A stretch of DNA of 64,000 nucleotides from Clostridium sp. JN-9 (GCF_004103695.1 NZ_CP035280.1:2666001-2730000); one strand, 5' to 3'. Counted from the first letter of the stretch, positions 9,869 through 19,546 are shown. Numbers and translations are program-made. The notes: generated by a model from the letters alone, not told the origin.

Positions 9869-10618
9869 ATGGTAAGGATAATTTTAAATGGCTGCAATGG
9901 AAAAATGGGAAAGGTTGTTACAGGTCTCACTCATAATTATGACAATGTTACCATTGCCGCTGGAGTTGACAGGGATACAAATAATACTTCTTTCCCTGTA
10001 TTTGATAACATCAGTAAATGCAATATAGAAGCAGATGTAATCCTTGACTTTTCAAGGCCTGATGCACTAAATGGCTTAATTGCATATGCTGAATCTAAAA
10101 AGATTCCTCTTATTTTATGTACTACTGGCTATACAGATGAGCAGCTTTCAATAATTAAAGCAGCTTCAGATAAAATTCCACTTTTCAGGTCAGCAAACAT
10201 GTCTATTGGAATTAATGTAATAAATAATATTTTGAAAAATATAAGTGCAAAGTTATATAAAGATTTTGATATTGAAATAATAGAAAAACATCACAATCAA
10301 AAGGTTGATGCTCCCAGCGGAACTGCCTTAATGCTTGGTAACACAATAAGACATGCCATAGATGAGGAAACTACCTATGTTCATGGAAGAGATGGAATTT
10401 CCAAAAGAAAGCATAATGAAATTGGAATCCATGCCATAAGAGGCGGCTCCATTGTAGGTGAACATGAAGTAATCTTTGCAGGTCAGGGAGAAACCATAGA
10501 AATAAAGCACACTGCAATATCCAGGGAGGTTTTTGCTGTAGGTGCATTAAAGGCCTGCCAGTTTATGTGCGGCATGAAACCGGGATTTTATTCAATGGAA
10601 GACGTTATAAAACTGTAA
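9869..10618 (+). CDS. dapB: 4-hydroxy-tetrahydrodipicolinate reductase
   Basis: The 249-residue enzyme uses NAD(P)H to make tetrahydrodipicolinate, which feeds peptidoglycan and, in sporulating cells, dipicolinate. The N-terminal nucleotide fold reads [13 protein letters not shown]; the catalytic histidine/lysine motif is [15 protein letters not shown] near residues 138-152; the C-terminal region has [21 protein letters not shown] ribosome site six bases before ATG. It is the last gene of the asd operon and is followed at once by a strong terminator. Confidence 0.95.
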   Translation: MVRIILNGCNGKMGKVVTGLTHNYDNVTIAAGVDRDTNNTSFPVFDNISKCNIEADVILDFSRPDALNGLIAYAESKKIPLILCTTGYTDEQLSIIKAASDKIPLFRSANMSIGINVINNILKNISAKLYKDFDIEIIEKHHNQKVDAPSGTALMLGNTIRHAIDEETTYVHGRDGISKRKHNEIGIHAIRGGSIVGEHEVIFAGQGETIEIKHTAISREVFAVGALKACQFMCGMKPGFYSMEDVIKL

Positions 10619-10623
10619 GTTAT

Positions 10624-10660
10624 TAGGGATAATGCAAACAATGTGCATTATCCCTATTTT
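10624..10660 (+). terminator. terminator of asd-dapA-dapB
   Basis: A perfect 13-bp stem TAGGGATAATGCA / TGCATTATCCCTA with a 7-nt loop, followed by TTTT, begins six bases after the dapB stop. It separates the plus-strand operon from the convergent mnmA gene. Confidence 0.9.
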
Positions 10661-10680
10661 ACTGCTTATATTTAATATGT

Positions 10681-11757
10681 TTATAAAACTGTTTCTATTA
10701 AGCCTCCGCCAAGCAGCATGTCACCGTCATAGAATACAACAGACTGACCCTTTGTTATAGCCCTTTGCTTATCTTTAAATTCCACTTTCACCCTGCCATC
10801 GCCATTTGGATAAATCACTGCCTTTGATGGCTTTACTGAATATCTTATTTTTGCTTCTACCTGCATAGGTTCTTTTAGTGTATCAAATGGAATGAAATTC
10901 ATATCCTTAGCAACTAAACTAGTTTTAAAAATATCCTCTTCGCTGCCAAGCACAACCTCATTTCTAAGTGGATTAATATCAGTTACGAACATTGGTGTAC
11001 CTAAAGCTATTCCAAGTCCCTTTCTCTGCCCGATAGTATAATATACAATTCCTTTGTGTCTGCCCAGTACATTACCTTTTTTATCAACAAAATTTCCTTC
11101 TCTTATTTTGTCAGGTACCTGCTTCTTAATATAGGCTCCATGATCATTATCAGGAATGAAGCATATTTCCTCGCTATCTTTTTTATTGTAAACTCTTAAG
11201 CCAAGTTCCTTTGCAATTTCTCTTATCCTGTCCTTTTTGTATTCACCGCAGGGCATTAAAGTATGAGCTAATTGATATTGAGTAAAGTTATATAATACAT
11301 ATGTCTGATCTTTTTTATCATCTTCCGATTTCCTTATTATATATCTGTTATCAATATGTTCTATGGTTGCATAATGTCCTGTGGCAATGTAATCAGCCCC
11401 CATTGCAGAAGCTTTTTTTAAGAACTCATCAAATTTAATATATTTATTACATGCAATACATGGATTTGGAGTTCTTCCCTGAACATATTCATCTATAAAA
11501 TAATCAATAACATTTGTTTTAAAAACGTCTTTAAAATTCATAACATAAAATGGAATATTAAGTTTATCTGCCACCCTTCTGGCATCTTCAACTGAGCTTA
11601 AGGAGCAGCATCCTCCCTCTCTTTCCTCATACTCCTCATCTTCAGGCCAAACCTGCATGGTTACCCCTATAACGTCATATCCCTGTTCTTTTAAAAGATA
11701 GGCAGCAACAGAACTATCAACGCCTCCGCTCATACCTACTACAACTTTCTTCTTCAT
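10681..11757 (-). CDS. mnmA: tRNA-specific 2-thiouridylase MnmA
   Basis: The 358-residue cytoplasmic enzyme activates the C2 of wobble uridine-34 with ATP and inserts sulfur. The PP-loop is SGGVDSS (residues 10-16). The two catalytic cysteines are in [14 protein letters not shown] and [16 protein letters not shown]. The C-terminal barrel ends with [19 protein letters not shown]. The sulfur donor is a cysteine desulfurase, and the gene directly upstream on the same strand encodes one, 24 bp away, a frequent Firmicutes pairing. GGTGAT ribosome site. Confidence 0.96.
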   Translation of the reverse strand: MKKKVVVGMSGGVDSSVAAYLLKEQGYDVIGVTMQVWPEDEEYEEREGGCCSLSSVEDARRVADKLNIPFYVMNFKDVFKTNVIDYFIDEYVQGRTPNPCIACNKYIKFDEFLKKASAMGADYIATGHYATIEHIDNRYIIRKSEDDKKDQTYVLYNFTQYQLAHTLMPCGEYKKDRIREIAKELGLRVYNKKDSEEICFIPDNDHGAYIKKQVPDKIREGNFVDKKGNVLGRHKGIVYYTIGQRKGLGIALGTPMFVTDINPLRNEVVLGSEEDIFKTSLVAKDMNFIPFDTLKEPMQVEAKIRYSVKPSKAVIYPNGDGRVKVEFKDKQRAITKGQSVVFYDGDMLLGGGLIETVL

Positions 11758-11781
11758 AAATTTATCACCATATCCTTTTTA

Positions 11782-12933
11782 TTAATTATTATGGTTACGC
11801 AGCCTGTTTACAATATTTTTAACATGCTCTATAACGTATTCCACTTCTTTTTCATTACTGCCTGCACCTAATGTAAATCTTACAGATCCCTTTAAATATT
11901 CCAAAGGCACACCAATTGCCTTAAGAACATGTGATGGCTCTAAAGACCCTGCAGAGCATGCACTGCCGCTGGATGCACATATTCCATCCCTATCCAGCAT
12001 CATAAGCAGAAGCTGGCCTTCCACATTTTTAAAACAAACATTAACATTTCCGGGAAGTCTTGAGTTTCCCGCAGTTCCATTAAGTATTGTATCATCAATT
12101 TCTAATAATCCCTTAATAAGCTTATCTCGCAGCTTTTTTAATCTTTCTGTTTCCATATTCATATTGTTTACTGCCATTTCAATTGCTTTTCCCATGCCGA
12201 CTATGCCCGAAATATTTTCAGTTCCTGATCTTTTTCCTCTTTCCTGAGCTCCCCCATGTATTAAATTGTGGATTTTAGTACCTTTTCTAATGTAAAGAGC
12301 TCCAACACCCTTTGGCCCGTAAAATTTATGTGCGGACATGGATAACATATCTACATTCATTGCATTAACATCAATTGGCAATGCACCAATAGCCTGCACT
12401 GCATCTGTGTGAAATATTATACCTTTATCTTTGCATATATCTCCAATTTCCTTTATAGGCTCTATGGTTCCAATTTCATTATTGGCAGTCATTACTGAAA
12501 CCATAATGGTGTTTTTTTTAATTTTACTTTTTAAAAGATCAACATCTATTTTACCATCCCTGCCAACTGGCACATAGTCAACCTGAAAGCCGTTTTTCTC
12601 TAAGTATTTACATGTATTTATAACTGCATGATGTTCAATAGCTGAGGTAATAATATGATTGCCTTTTTCCTTATTTGCTAAAGCTGCTCCCTTAATTGCC
12701 CAGTTGTCGCTTTCAGAGCCTCCTGCTGTAAAAAACACTTCATCCATTCTGCAGTTAATTGCATTTGCTATTCTCTCTCTGGAAATATCAATTGCCCTCT
12801 TGGTTTTTCTTGATATAGAGTATATTGAGGATGGATTTCCAAAGTACTTTGTCAGGTATGGATACATCTCATCTAAAACCTCTTTTTTTAAATAGGTAGT
12901 AGCAGCATAATCCATATATATAATATCTTCCAT
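11782..12933 (-). CDS. iscS: cysteine desulfurase (NifS/IscS type)
   Basis: This PLP enzyme converts cysteine to alanine and passes persulfide sulfur to Fe-S assembly and to MnmA. The PLP lysine is in SAHKFYGPKGVGALY and the persulfide-carrying cysteine in SSGSACSAGSLEPSHV. I chose the ATG at 12933 (MEDIIYMDYAATT, 383 residues) because a GAGGAG site lies six bases before it; the longer frame starts at 12957 and would put that site inside the gene. No iscR or nifU-like scaffold is adjacent; the only partner visible is mnmA, so a main role in tRNA thiolation is plausible. Confidence 0.93.
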   Translation of the reverse strand: MEDIIYMDYAATTYLKKEVLDEMYPYLTKYFGNPSSIYSISRKTKRAIDISRERIANAINCRMDEVFFTAGGSESDNWAIKGAALANKEKGNHIITSAIEHHAVINTCKYLEKNGFQVDYVPVGRDGKIDVDLLKSKIKKNTIMVSVMTANNEIGTIEPIKEIGDICKDKGIIFHTDAVQAIGALPIDVNAMNVDMLSMSAHKFYGPKGVGALYIRKGTKIHNLIHGGAQERGKRSGTENISGIVGMGKAIEMAVNNMNMETERLKKLRDKLIKGLLEIDDTILNGTAGNSRLPGNVNVCFKNVEGQLLLMMLDRDGICASSGSACSAGSLEPSHVLKAIGVPLEYLKGSVRFTLGAGSNEKEVEYVIEHVKNIVNRLRNHNN

Positions 12934-13105
12934 TTCATTCTCCTCGATTTTATACAAAGTTTTGCAAATACTATTTTACCTTAAACTTAATTTTTAAGCA
13001 ATTAGGTATCTGTTACTTGGTTAAAACTGGGAGCAGTGGTTTGCTTTTTTTTTTAAATAAAATATTATTTTTTTGTATTTATTCGCGGCTAACCCATGTC
13101 GCTAG

Positions 13106-13211
13106 GCTGATATAAAAATGTCGCTTTTGATGCGACATTTTTATATCAGCAAAGATTAAATATTAAAGAACAAAGATTAAATAAGGTGAATTTTTGCCTG
13201 CTGCAAAAATT
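13106..13211. repeat. 19-bp perfect palindrome plus heptamer repeat unit
   Basis: GCTGATATAAAAATGTCGC (13106-13124) is perfectly repeated in inverted orientation at 13132-13150 with a 7-nt loop. AAAGATTAAA-type heptamers follow, then a second hairpin AATTTTTGC/GCAAAAATT (13189-13211). The surrounding spacer (12934-13294) otherwise holds only the iscS promoter region and a short T-rich tract. The heptamers match those at 1.1, 13.95, 14.3 and 60.5 kb. Confidence 0.75.
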
Positions 13212-13294
13212 TTCAATGGAATAATGCTTTTTATGTAAGCACAAAAAGCACTTCTGTGAAGTGCTGAAAATTTATAGAATTTTAGATATGATTA

Positions 13295-13741
13295 TTATTT
13301 CCTTCTTGCCTTCCTGAAATATTCCTTTTCCTCTTCGCTGTAGAAGCAGTCTTTAAATTCATCATCATCATCTTCTTCTATTTCGAAATAGGCAGGTGCT
13401 GTTTTATTTTTTGATTTTGTATTTTTATTTGGAGACTTTCCAAATAGAGAAGCAGCATTTTGTTTTGCTTTTTCTGCTGTCTTTGTTAAAATCTGATATA
13501 AGTTGCTTACGGAACCTCTTCTCTTTATTATAATTATTCCATTTCCTGTTAACTCTTTTATATACCTTTGAATAGTTCTTATGCACTTTTTCATTTGATC
13601 AGCTAAGGTTTTCTGAGATGGAAAGCAGGTATCCTTATTTCCATAACAATAGCTGTTTAAAATACAATACAATTTAAATGCCCCATGGCTGAGATTTTCA
13701 TTAGATATAATTTCATTTGGAATCATTGTAAAATTGGTCAT
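13295..13741 (-). CDS. helix-turn-helix domain protein (replication-initiator-like HTH)
   Basis: The 148-residue protein begins MTNFTMIPNEIISNENLSHGAFKLYCILNSY, followed by CFPSQKTLADQMKKCIRTIQRYIKELTGNGIIIIKRRGSVSNLY. This is a winged HTH of the HTH_36/DnaD-like type found in plasmid and phage replication proteins and small clostridial regulators. The C-terminal part is charged and probably disordered, with an acidic run EIEEDDDDE. I prefer the ATG at 13741 over the GTG at 13750, because the GGGGG ribosome site is ten bases from the former and abuts the latter. It stands alone among repeats; its role is unknown, possibly a mobile-element remnant. Confidence 0.7.
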   Translation of the reverse strand: MTNFTMIPNEIISNENLSHGAFKLYCILNSYCYGNKDTCFPSQKTLADQMKKCIRTIQRYIKELTGNGIIIIKRRGSVSNLYQILTKTAEKAKQNAASLFGKSPNKNTKSKNKTAPAYFEIEEDDDDEFKDCFYSEEEKEYFRKARRK

Positions 13742-13763
13742 TTTATACACACCCCCAAATTCA

Positions 13764-13902
13764 GTTGAAAGTTAAAAGTTAAAAGTTCAAAGCTTCTCCA
13801 GTTATGAGTTAAAAGTTCAGAGTTAAAAGTTGTTACTTCTTACCTCTTACTTCTTACTTCTTACTTATTACCTCTTAGTTCTTAGTTCTTACCTCTTACT
13901 TA
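13764..13902. repeat. heptanucleotide tandem repeats (AGTTAAA and TTACTTC types)
   Basis: The left part consists of AGTTAAA-like units with variants (13764-13830). The right part is a run of about ten TTACTTC/TTACCTC/TTAGTTC heptamers (about 13832-13902). The 7-bp period is the same as that of the AAAGATT units nearby. No coding frame is supported. Such arrays change copy number by slippage. Confidence 0.7.
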
Positions 13903-13948
13903 TCTTATATGCAGTAATGGGGAAAATAGGGCAGCCTTCTTCAAAATA

Positions 13949-14309
13949 ACAAAGATTAAAGAACAAAGATTAAATAAGGTAGTTTTTCTTTGCAGAAAAA
14001 CCAAAAACTCAATTGATTAAGTGAATCATAGGTTTTAATAACTAAAAGATGTGACTGCATGGAATGGATGTACCGTTTTAGAGGAGTAGCAACAAAGTAT
14101 TTAAATAATTATTTGAGCTTATTCAAATTCTTAAAGAACGTTAATTTTAATAATATTTTATCTGCGATAAATATATTTATAGAAGAAATAAGTAAAATTA
14201 ATATGGAAAATACATATATAAATATGAGAAATGCTGAAATCAGTTTTAATTGACTTGTCCCTAACGGGAATTTGTTACTTTATCAACACTATTAAATAAA
14301 AGAGCCATA
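13949..14309 (+). mobile_element. IS1595-like element, internally deleted remnant
   Basis: This stretch is colinear with the reverse complement of the element at 59854-60575. It shares the AAAGATTAAAGAAC heptamers, a TTTTTCTTTGCAGAAAAA hairpin and the region before the transposase start, then jumps about 320 bp to the segment encoding MEWMYRFRGVATKYLNN. The right end carries the terminal sequence TAAAAGAGCCATA (ending at about 14309), matching the end of the other copy. The left terminal repeat is missing. It is a dead, internally deleted copy. Confidence 0.7.
14059..14253 (+). pseudogene. C-terminal fragment of an IS1595-like transposase
   Basis: The 64-codon frame reads MEWMYRFRGVATKYLNNYLSLFKFL and ends NTYINMRNAEISFN. 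It is nearly identical to the last 64 residues of the frame at 59910-60425. RFxGVATKYLxNYLxxF is the hallmark of the C-terminal end of ISXO2/IS1595 DDE transposases. All catalytic residues are upstream and deleted, and no ribosome site precedes the frame, so it is a relic and not a gene. Confidence 0.7.
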
Positions 14310-14624
14310 TACCTAAAGCAGGAAAGATTAAAGAACAAATAACAAATATTGTTGTTTTGTCTCCAGGCAAAACTTAAATTAAGGATTTTCTGCCAAGGCA
14401 GAAAATCCTTATTCTTTAATCTTTGATCTTTAATCTTTGTTTTTAAAGGGCAGCCTACCGGCTTTGGATTTTTCAAATCCTTTTTTAACTCTATTAGTTA
14501 AACCGTAATTAGAGCCATCCTTGGTTCTTAAAATGTATGATTCACTCAATCAATTGGATTTAAAGATTTTCTGCCAAAGCAGAAAATCTACATTATTTGT
14601 TCTTTGTTCTTTAATCTTTAATCT
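14310..14624. repeat. two further hairpin/heptamer units
   Basis: No gene is present. Unit one (about 14325-14448) has AAAGATT heptamers, a GTTTTGTC..GGCAAAAC hairpin (about 14363-14380), a strong stem AAGGATTTTCTGCC/GGCAGAAAATCCTT (14386-14410) and inverted heptamers AATCTTT. Unit two (about 14563-14632) has GATTTTCTGC/GCAGAAAATC and AATCTTT heptamers running up to the stop of the ABC permease. The fragment 14521-14552 also resembles the 'gattcacttaatcaattg' segment of the IS1595-like copies. These are mosaics of one repeat family. Confidence 0.65.
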
Positions 14625-15851
14625 TTAAATCAGTATGTCCTTTTTATTGAATACAAAATGAGAAATTAAATAGCATGCCACTGACCATATTATTAATACA
14701 GTAATACCAAATGTATAGGTTATAGATGGGTTTTGAAAGGCCCCCGCTGCAGTTCCGTCTATTAATGGGGTTATCTCACCATAGCTTGTAAACATAAATG
14801 GAGCAACTTTTAATAGTCCTGGAATCCCCTGTACCAATACAGTTAAAGCTATTACTGCTACAATGCTAAGTCCCATTGAAACCATGGAACTTTTAAATAA
14901 AGATGATATGAGAAAAGCAAATGATGTACATGCAATAATATATAAAATCTGTAATAAAAACATTCTTATTAAGTATTGTGAAATAGTGATAATATGTGTG
15001 CTGCCTGCAACTTGAATTAATGGGTGCACACCGCTGCCTTCTACCTTGCTTAAATCAAATTGATACAAAGTATCCACGAACATGGGATAATTTGCATTGC
15101 CAAACCCTTTCCAAAGCCCCACAATTACCATAAATAATAATTCTACTGATATAATTAATACTATTGCAGATATTACTACTGATATAAACTTCGAAAGAAG
15201 TACTTTGGTTCTGGAAACCGGCTGAATCAACAAAAATTTGAGTGTAGGGGGAGTGCATTCTCCGCTGACGATATCAGTTGAAAATACAATTACTCCAACT
15301 GCTAAAAAAATTGATCCTAACTGTCTGATTAAAGTTATTACAAAATTAAAGCCGTTAAATTCTTCATCAGCAGGCTTTATATCATTATTTAATAAATAAT
15401 TCTTCTTGCTTAGTTCAAGCTTTTGCTGAGCTTTATATCTATCGGGTATATTGCTGTTTTTTAATTGCTCCTCACCTGCAGAAATTTCATTTTTTAATTG
15501 GGTTCTCCAGTCTATTTCCTTGCTTCCGGAAGCTATGGCATCCTTTAAAGCATTTATTTCATTTTCTGTTCTTTCAATGTTTGCATCAATATTTTTATTA
15601 TATTGTTCCAGTGCATTAGCATCATCTTTTATGGACTGAGGCACATTTTCCTTATCCCTTTTCATATAATTCAAAGATTCCTGAAGATTTTTTATTTTAA
15701 ATTCAGGGTTATTATACTTTTTTCTATTTTCATCCATTTTAAAAGAGCCATAACATATTGCAGCTGTTAAAAGTATAAATGCTATAAGAACTATATAAGT
15801 TTTCTTCCTTCTAAACAGTTTTATCATTTCATTTTTAATAAGAATCATCAT
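14625..15851 (-). CDS. ABC-2 family transporter permease
   Basis: This 408-residue membrane protein has one N-terminal helix (TYIVLIAFILLTAAICYGSF), a long predicted extracytoplasmic segment rich in charged residues (about 40-150), and then several hydrophobic helices, ending with KKDILI. That is the topology of ABC-2 permeases in bacitracin/lantibiotic-type export or stress systems. The ATG overlaps the TGA of the upstream ATPase gene (ATGA), and GGAGGTAAGAGAC supplies the ribosome site inside that gene. The substrate is unknown. Confidence 0.85.
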   Translation of the reverse strand: MMILIKNEMIKLFRRKKTYIVLIAFILLTAAICYGSFKMDENRKKYNNPEFKIKNLQESLNYMKRDKENVPQSIKDDANALEQYNKNIDANIERTENEINALKDAIASGSKEIDWRTQLKNEISAGEEQLKNSNIPDRYKAQQKLELSKKNYLLNNDIKPADEEFNGFNFVITLIRQLGSIFLAVGVIVFSTDIVSGECTPPTLKFLLIQPVSRTKVLLSKFISVVISAIVLIISVELLFMVIVGLWKGFGNANYPMFVDTLYQFDLSKVEGSGVHPLIQVAGSTHIITISQYLIRMFLLQILYIIACTSFAFLISSLFKSSMVSMGLSIVAVIALTVLVQGIPGLLKVAPFMFTSYGEITPLIDGTAAGAFQNPSITYTFGITVLIIWSVACYLISHFVFNKKDILI

Positions 15852-16762
15852 TGTCTCTTACCTCCTTCTACCAATTCCATATATCTGTCTTCCAACTTTT
15901 CATGCTTAATATAGGCTTCTTTAATTTCAATATCATGTTTTACAAGACTTGTTATAATATTTGGTGAGGAGTCTTTTTTTATATTAATTACAATATCCCC
16001 ATTTTGATTTTCTACATTATATACTATATCCAGGGATTTTAATAATTCTATAGAATCTTTTATTTCATTAAGTTTTAAAACCAATATATCCTTTTTGTGT
16101 GTATCATTGTCTCCTGAAATGCTCTCAATGGATTTTATAACACCATTATCAATAAATGCTACTGTATCACATAACTGCTGAACTTCACTTAACATATGAG
16201 AAGATATAAATATAGAGGTTTTTCTCTTAGATGCAGCATTTCTGATTATTTGTCTAAAATCCATAATACCAGAAGGATCCAGACCATTAGTGGGTTCATC
16301 TAATATCAAAAGCTTTGGATTTGATATTAAAGCTGCTCCCAGCCCAAGCCTCTGTTTCATTCCAAGAGAGTATTTTTTTAACTTATCATCTATCCTGTCT
16401 TCCAGTCCAACAAGTTTTATAATTTCATTTATTTCATTTTTAGGTACTTTTCTTATTGCAGCAATTTGATTGAGATTTTCTCTTCCTGATAAATATGAAT
16501 ATAATTCAGGATTTTCTACCACTGCTCCTACTTCATTAAGTGCTGCTTCTCTTTCCTTTGATATTTCTTTTCCCATAATTGATATTGTTCCTTTATTTGG
16601 GGCTATAAGCCCAACAAGCATTCTAATAGTTGTAGTTTTCCCTGCTCCGTTTGGTCCAAGAAATCCAAAAATCTCTCCTTCTTTTACAGAAAAACTGATT
16701 CCCTTTATAATATCTCTTTTTCCTAACCGCTTATATACATTTTCAACCTTAAGCACATCCAT
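15848..16762 (-). CDS. ABC transporter ATP-binding protein (BcrA-type)
   Basis: The 304-residue ATPase has Walker A GPNGAGKTT (residues 36-44), signature SLGMKQRLGLG, Walker B LLILDEPTNGLDP and the switch histidine in IFISSHMLSEVQ. Its C-terminal about 80 residues are the accessory domain typical of BcrA/YhaQ-like exporters. It pairs with the overlapping permease gene. There is no neighbouring two-component system, so the inducer is not evident. The family includes peptide-antibiotic resistance and sodium or cell-envelope export systems. Confidence 0.87.
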   Translation of the reverse strand: MDVLKVENVYKRLGKRDIIKGISFSVKEGEIFGFLGPNGAGKTTTIRMLVGLIAPNKGTISIMGKEISKEREAALNEVGAVVENPELYSYLSGRENLNQIAAIRKVPKNEINEIIKLVGLEDRIDDKLKKYSLGMKQRLGLGAALISNPKLLILDEPTNGLDPSGIMDFRQIIRNAASKRKTSIFISSHMLSEVQQLCDTVAFIDNGVIKSIESISGDNDTHKKDILVLKLNEIKDSIELLKSLDIVYNVENQNGDIVINIKKDSSPNIITSLVKHDIEIKEAYIKHEKLEDRYMELVEGGKRQ

Positions 16763-16874
16763 ATCTTTTACCTCCCCTAGTTATTCTTACACATAATTCC
16801 ATTTTACTGTAAATAATTATTAAATCAACCTTTTACACCAAATTGTAATTATTTCGTACAGATTTAAACATAAA

Positions 16875-16913
16875 AACAGGTTATCACAAAATGCAATCTT
16901 GTGATAACCTGTT
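16875..16913 (-). terminator. terminator after the amino acid ABC operon
   Basis: A perfect 15-bp stem AACAGGTTATCACAA / TTGTGATAACCTGTT with a 9-nt loop is followed on the minus strand by TTTTATG. It lies 11 bp after the ATPase stop at 16925. The nearly T-rich other side could also stop transcription in the opposite direction. Confidence 0.88.
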
Positions 16914-16924
16914 AATTATATAAA

Positions 16925-17647
16925 TTAAAGTATTTTGCTCAGAAAGTCCCTGGTTCTTGAATTTTTAGGATTATTAAATAACTCCTCGGGAGTGCCTTCC
17001 TCTATTATTTTTCCATCATCCATAAAAAGAACTCTGTCCCCAACTTCTTTTGCAAAACCCATCTCATGGGTTACAACAACCATTGTCATTCCTTCTGATG
17101 CCAATTCCTTCATTACATTCAGAACCTCTCCAACCATTTCAGGATCCAAAGCTGAGGTTGGCTCATCAAACAGCATCACATCCGGTTCCATAGCCAGTGC
17201 TCTTGCTATTGCAATTCTCTGTTTTTGTCCGCCGGATAACTGAGCTGGAAAAGAATCAGCCTTTTCTTCAAGGCCTATTTTTTTTAATAATTTAAATGCA
17301 ATTGATTTCGCCTCATCAGAGGACATTTTTTTTACATTTATAGGAGCAATGGTTATATTCTCTAATACAGTTTTGTGAGGGAAAAGATTAAACTGCTGAA
17401 ATACCATGCCCATCTTTTCTCTAAGCTTGTTTATGTCATTTTTCTTATCTGTAATTTTTGTACCTTCAAAGGTTACTGACCCGCTGTCAGGAGTTTCAAG
17501 TAAATTTAAGCATCTTAAAAAGGTACTTTTTCCAGATCCGCTTGGACCTATAATAACAATAACCTGTCCCTTTTGTATTTCCATATCAATTCCTTTTAAT
17601 ATGTGATTTTTACCAAAGCTTTTATTCAAATTACTAACTTCTATCAC
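16925..17647 (-). CDS. polar amino acid ABC transporter ATP-binding protein
   Basis: The 240-residue GlnQ/ArtP-like ATPase has Walker [10 protein letters not shown] (residues 34-42), Q-loop [11 protein letters not shown], signature [15 protein letters not shown], Walker [20 protein letters not shown] and H-switch [11 protein letters not shown]. It energises import with the permease whose 3' end it overlaps by 14 nt. GTG start. The substrate is probably glutamine, cystine or another polar amino acid, which cannot be told from the ATPase. Confidence 0.92.
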   Translation of the reverse strand: MIEVSNLNKSFGKNHILKGIDMEIQKGQVIVIIGPSGSGKSTFLRCLNLLETPDSGSVTFEGTKITDKKNDINKLREKMGMVFQQFNLFPHKTVLENITIAPINVKKMSSDEAKSIAFKLLKKIGLEEKADSFPAQLSGGQKQRIAIARALAMEPDVMLFDEPTSALDPEMVGEVLNVMKELASEGMTMVVVTHEMGFAKEVGDRVLFMDDGKIIEEGTPEELFNNPKNSRTRDFLSKIL

Positions 17648-18320
17648 TTGCTCTCATTCCCCTTTCAACTGTACCAAGTAGTTTTGATAATGAAAATGTC
17701 ATAATAAAATATATAAATGCTGCTACCAAAAGAGGCTCAAATGGCTTAAAAATATTACCTCTGACAGTATCTGCATTATACATCAATTCATGTATTCCAA
17801 TAACAGATACAATTGAAGACTCCTTAATAACAGTGATAAATTCATTTCCTAAAGCAGGAAGTATATTTTTAAATGCCTGAGGTATAATAATTTTTTTCAT
17901 AGCCTGTCCCTCAGTCATTCCCAAACTTCTGGCTGCTTCCATCTGCCCTTTATCTACAGCCTGGATACCTGCTCTTATAATTTCTGCCACATATGCAGAG
18001 CTGTTAATTGAAAGTGCTAAAATACCTGCAACTAAATCAGGAAAGTCATTCCCCAGGGCCGGAACAGAAGGAAAAGTAACACCTAAGGATGGTAATCCAT
18101 AATAAATTATATATAATTGCACCAAAACCGGTGTACCTCTTATAAATTCTATATAGGACACTGCAATATACTTCAATATTTTATTCTTTGATAATTTCAT
18201 TAAAGATAACAGCAATCCTAATATTGCACCTGCCAGCACTGTAAAAAATGCCAACAAAAGTGTGTATTTTGCTCCATTTATAAAAAAAGATGAATATTTA
18301 CCTAAAAATGAAAAATCCAA
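17634..18320 (-). CDS. polar amino acid ABC transporter permease
   Basis: This His/Glu/Gln/Arg/opine family permease has three to five membrane helices and the conserved EAA loop [22 protein letters not shown]. The longest frame starts at 18359, but that ATG has no ribosome site. A perfect GGAGGT lies six bases before a TTG at 18320, giving [23 protein letters not shown] (228 residues), which matches the usual N-terminus of the family better. I therefore prefer the TTG. It overlaps the downstream ATPase gene by 14 nt. Confidence 0.88.
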   Translation of the reverse strand: MDFSFLGKYSSFFINGAKYTLLLAFFTVLAGAILGLLLSLMKLSKNKILKYIAVSYIEFIRGTPVLVQLYIIYYGLPSLGVTFPSVPALGNDFPDLVAGILALSINSSAYVAEIIRAGIQAVDKGQMEAARSLGMTEGQAMKKIIIPQAFKNILPALGNEFITVIKESSIVSVIGIHELMYNADTVRGNIFKPFEPLLVAAFIYFIMTFSLSKLLGTVERGMRASDRS

Positions 18321-18398
18321 TGCTATACCTCCATTATTAAATAGTTCTAAAAAAGTCATAAAAGATAATGAAAATTCATTACCTTTTATATATAAGAT

Positions 18399-19232
18399 TT
18401 ATTCTACCTGGTTATTTGCATCTATAATGAATTTATTAATACTGTTTGATTTAGTTAGTCTGTCCAGTGTACTATTTACTGCTTTAACAAAGTCATCATT
18501 TCCCTTTTTGAATGCTATAGCTGATCCTTGTTCCTCATTTTCAACTTTTACGCCTGAAACAGATATATTACTGTTCTTATTTGCATATGAAGCTGCTACT
18601 GGTGCTTCAACAATAATGGCATCAACCTTCTTATTTTGTAACTGCAATACCAAGTCTGTAACTTTACTTAAAGACTTAGCTTCAGAACCTGGCATTTTAT
18701 CTTTAGCAATCTGTTCCTGTGTAGTTCCCTTTTGAACACCAACCTTTTTACCCTTTAAATCAGCAATTGTTTTTATTTTGTCTTTGTCTTCTGTTCTTAC
18801 CATTACACTATTAATAGATTTATAATATACATTTGAGAAATCAATACTCTTTTTTCTCTCATCTGTTGGGCTCATACCAGCAACTACCAAGTCCACATTG
18901 CCTGTCTGCAAGGCAGGTAAAAGTCCGTCAAAACTCATATCTTTAATTTCCAGCTTAACACCTAAGTTCTTTGCAATTTCATTTGCTATGGTAATATCAA
19001 ATCCTATTATTTTATCATTTCCATTTACTGATTTATGGAATTCATATGGAGGGTAATCAGCGCTTGTCCCAACTACCAGTTTTCCGCTTTTCTTTATCTG
19101 ATCTAACTTTGTGTCCTTTGTAGTCTGTGCTGCATTAACTGTTGATTTGCTCTTTCCACATCCAGTTATGGAAATCACCATAGATAATGAAACTACTGCT
19201 GCTAATATTTTCCCAACAAATTTTTTATTCAT
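18399..19232 (-). CDS. amino acid ABC transporter substrate-binding lipoprotein
   Basis: The 277-residue SBP family 3 protein has a signal peptide with lipobox SITGC (Cys25). The mature domain shows the family pattern GKLVVGTSADYPPYEFHKS, GFDITIANEIAKNLG, GLLPALQTGNVDLVVAGMSPTDERKKSIDFSNVY and GKKVGVQKGTTQEQ. The arginine of TDERK and the aspartate of GFDI are expected to bind the amino acid's carboxyl and amino groups. Ribosome site GAGGAGTGA. First gene of the importer operon. Confidence 0.92.
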   Translation of the reverse strand: MNKKFVGKILAAVVSLSMVISITGCGKSKSTVNAAQTTKDTKLDQIKKSGKLVVGTSADYPPYEFHKSVNGNDKIIGFDITIANEIAKNLGVKLEIKDMSFDGLLPALQTGNVDLVVAGMSPTDERKKSIDFSNVYYKSINSVMVRTEDKDKIKTIADLKGKKVGVQKGTTQEQIAKDKMPGSEAKSLSKVTDLVLQLQNKKVDAIIVEAPVAASYANKNSNISVSGVKVENEEQGSAIAFKKGNDDFVKAVNSTLDRLTKSNSINKFIIDANNQVE

Positions 19233-19498
19233 ATTTATTCACTCCTCATTTATTAACTATGTATAACTATACATTATCATTCATATTTATGCAATACTTA
19301 TTTTATATTTTTTGTTGGTAATATATTACTATAACTTAGAATAATGTAATATAATGTGGTTATCTTCATTTTTAATAGGACTTGTAGCTTTTTAGCATAT
19401 TTAATTAATTTCTCATTATAGGATTTATAAATTGCATAATGTATATTTATACACCCTAATGTGTTTTTTCCATGAAAACCATAACAATTTACAAAAAA

Positions 19499-19540
19499 AA
19501 TAACCTCAAAACAGAAATGATTTTCTATTTTGAGGTTATA
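19499..19540 (-). terminator. terminator of the butanediol-type dehydrogenase gene
   Basis: The stem ATAACCTCAAAA..AGAAA / TTTCT..TTTTGAGGTTAT is followed on the minus strand by a T8 run. It lies just after the dehydrogenase stop (19547). The remaining 19233-19498 spacer is AT-rich, should contain the promoter of the amino acid importer, and shows no reading frame. Confidence 0.88.
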
Positions 19541-19546
19541 AAAATT

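Noticed and set aside
13764-13902. CRISPR array
   Set aside because: The period is only 7 bp and there are no spacers of about 30 bp or cas genes.
14261-14476. 71-codon minus-strand frame
   Set aside because: It runs across repeat units and the IS end and has no ribosome site; it is an accidental frame.
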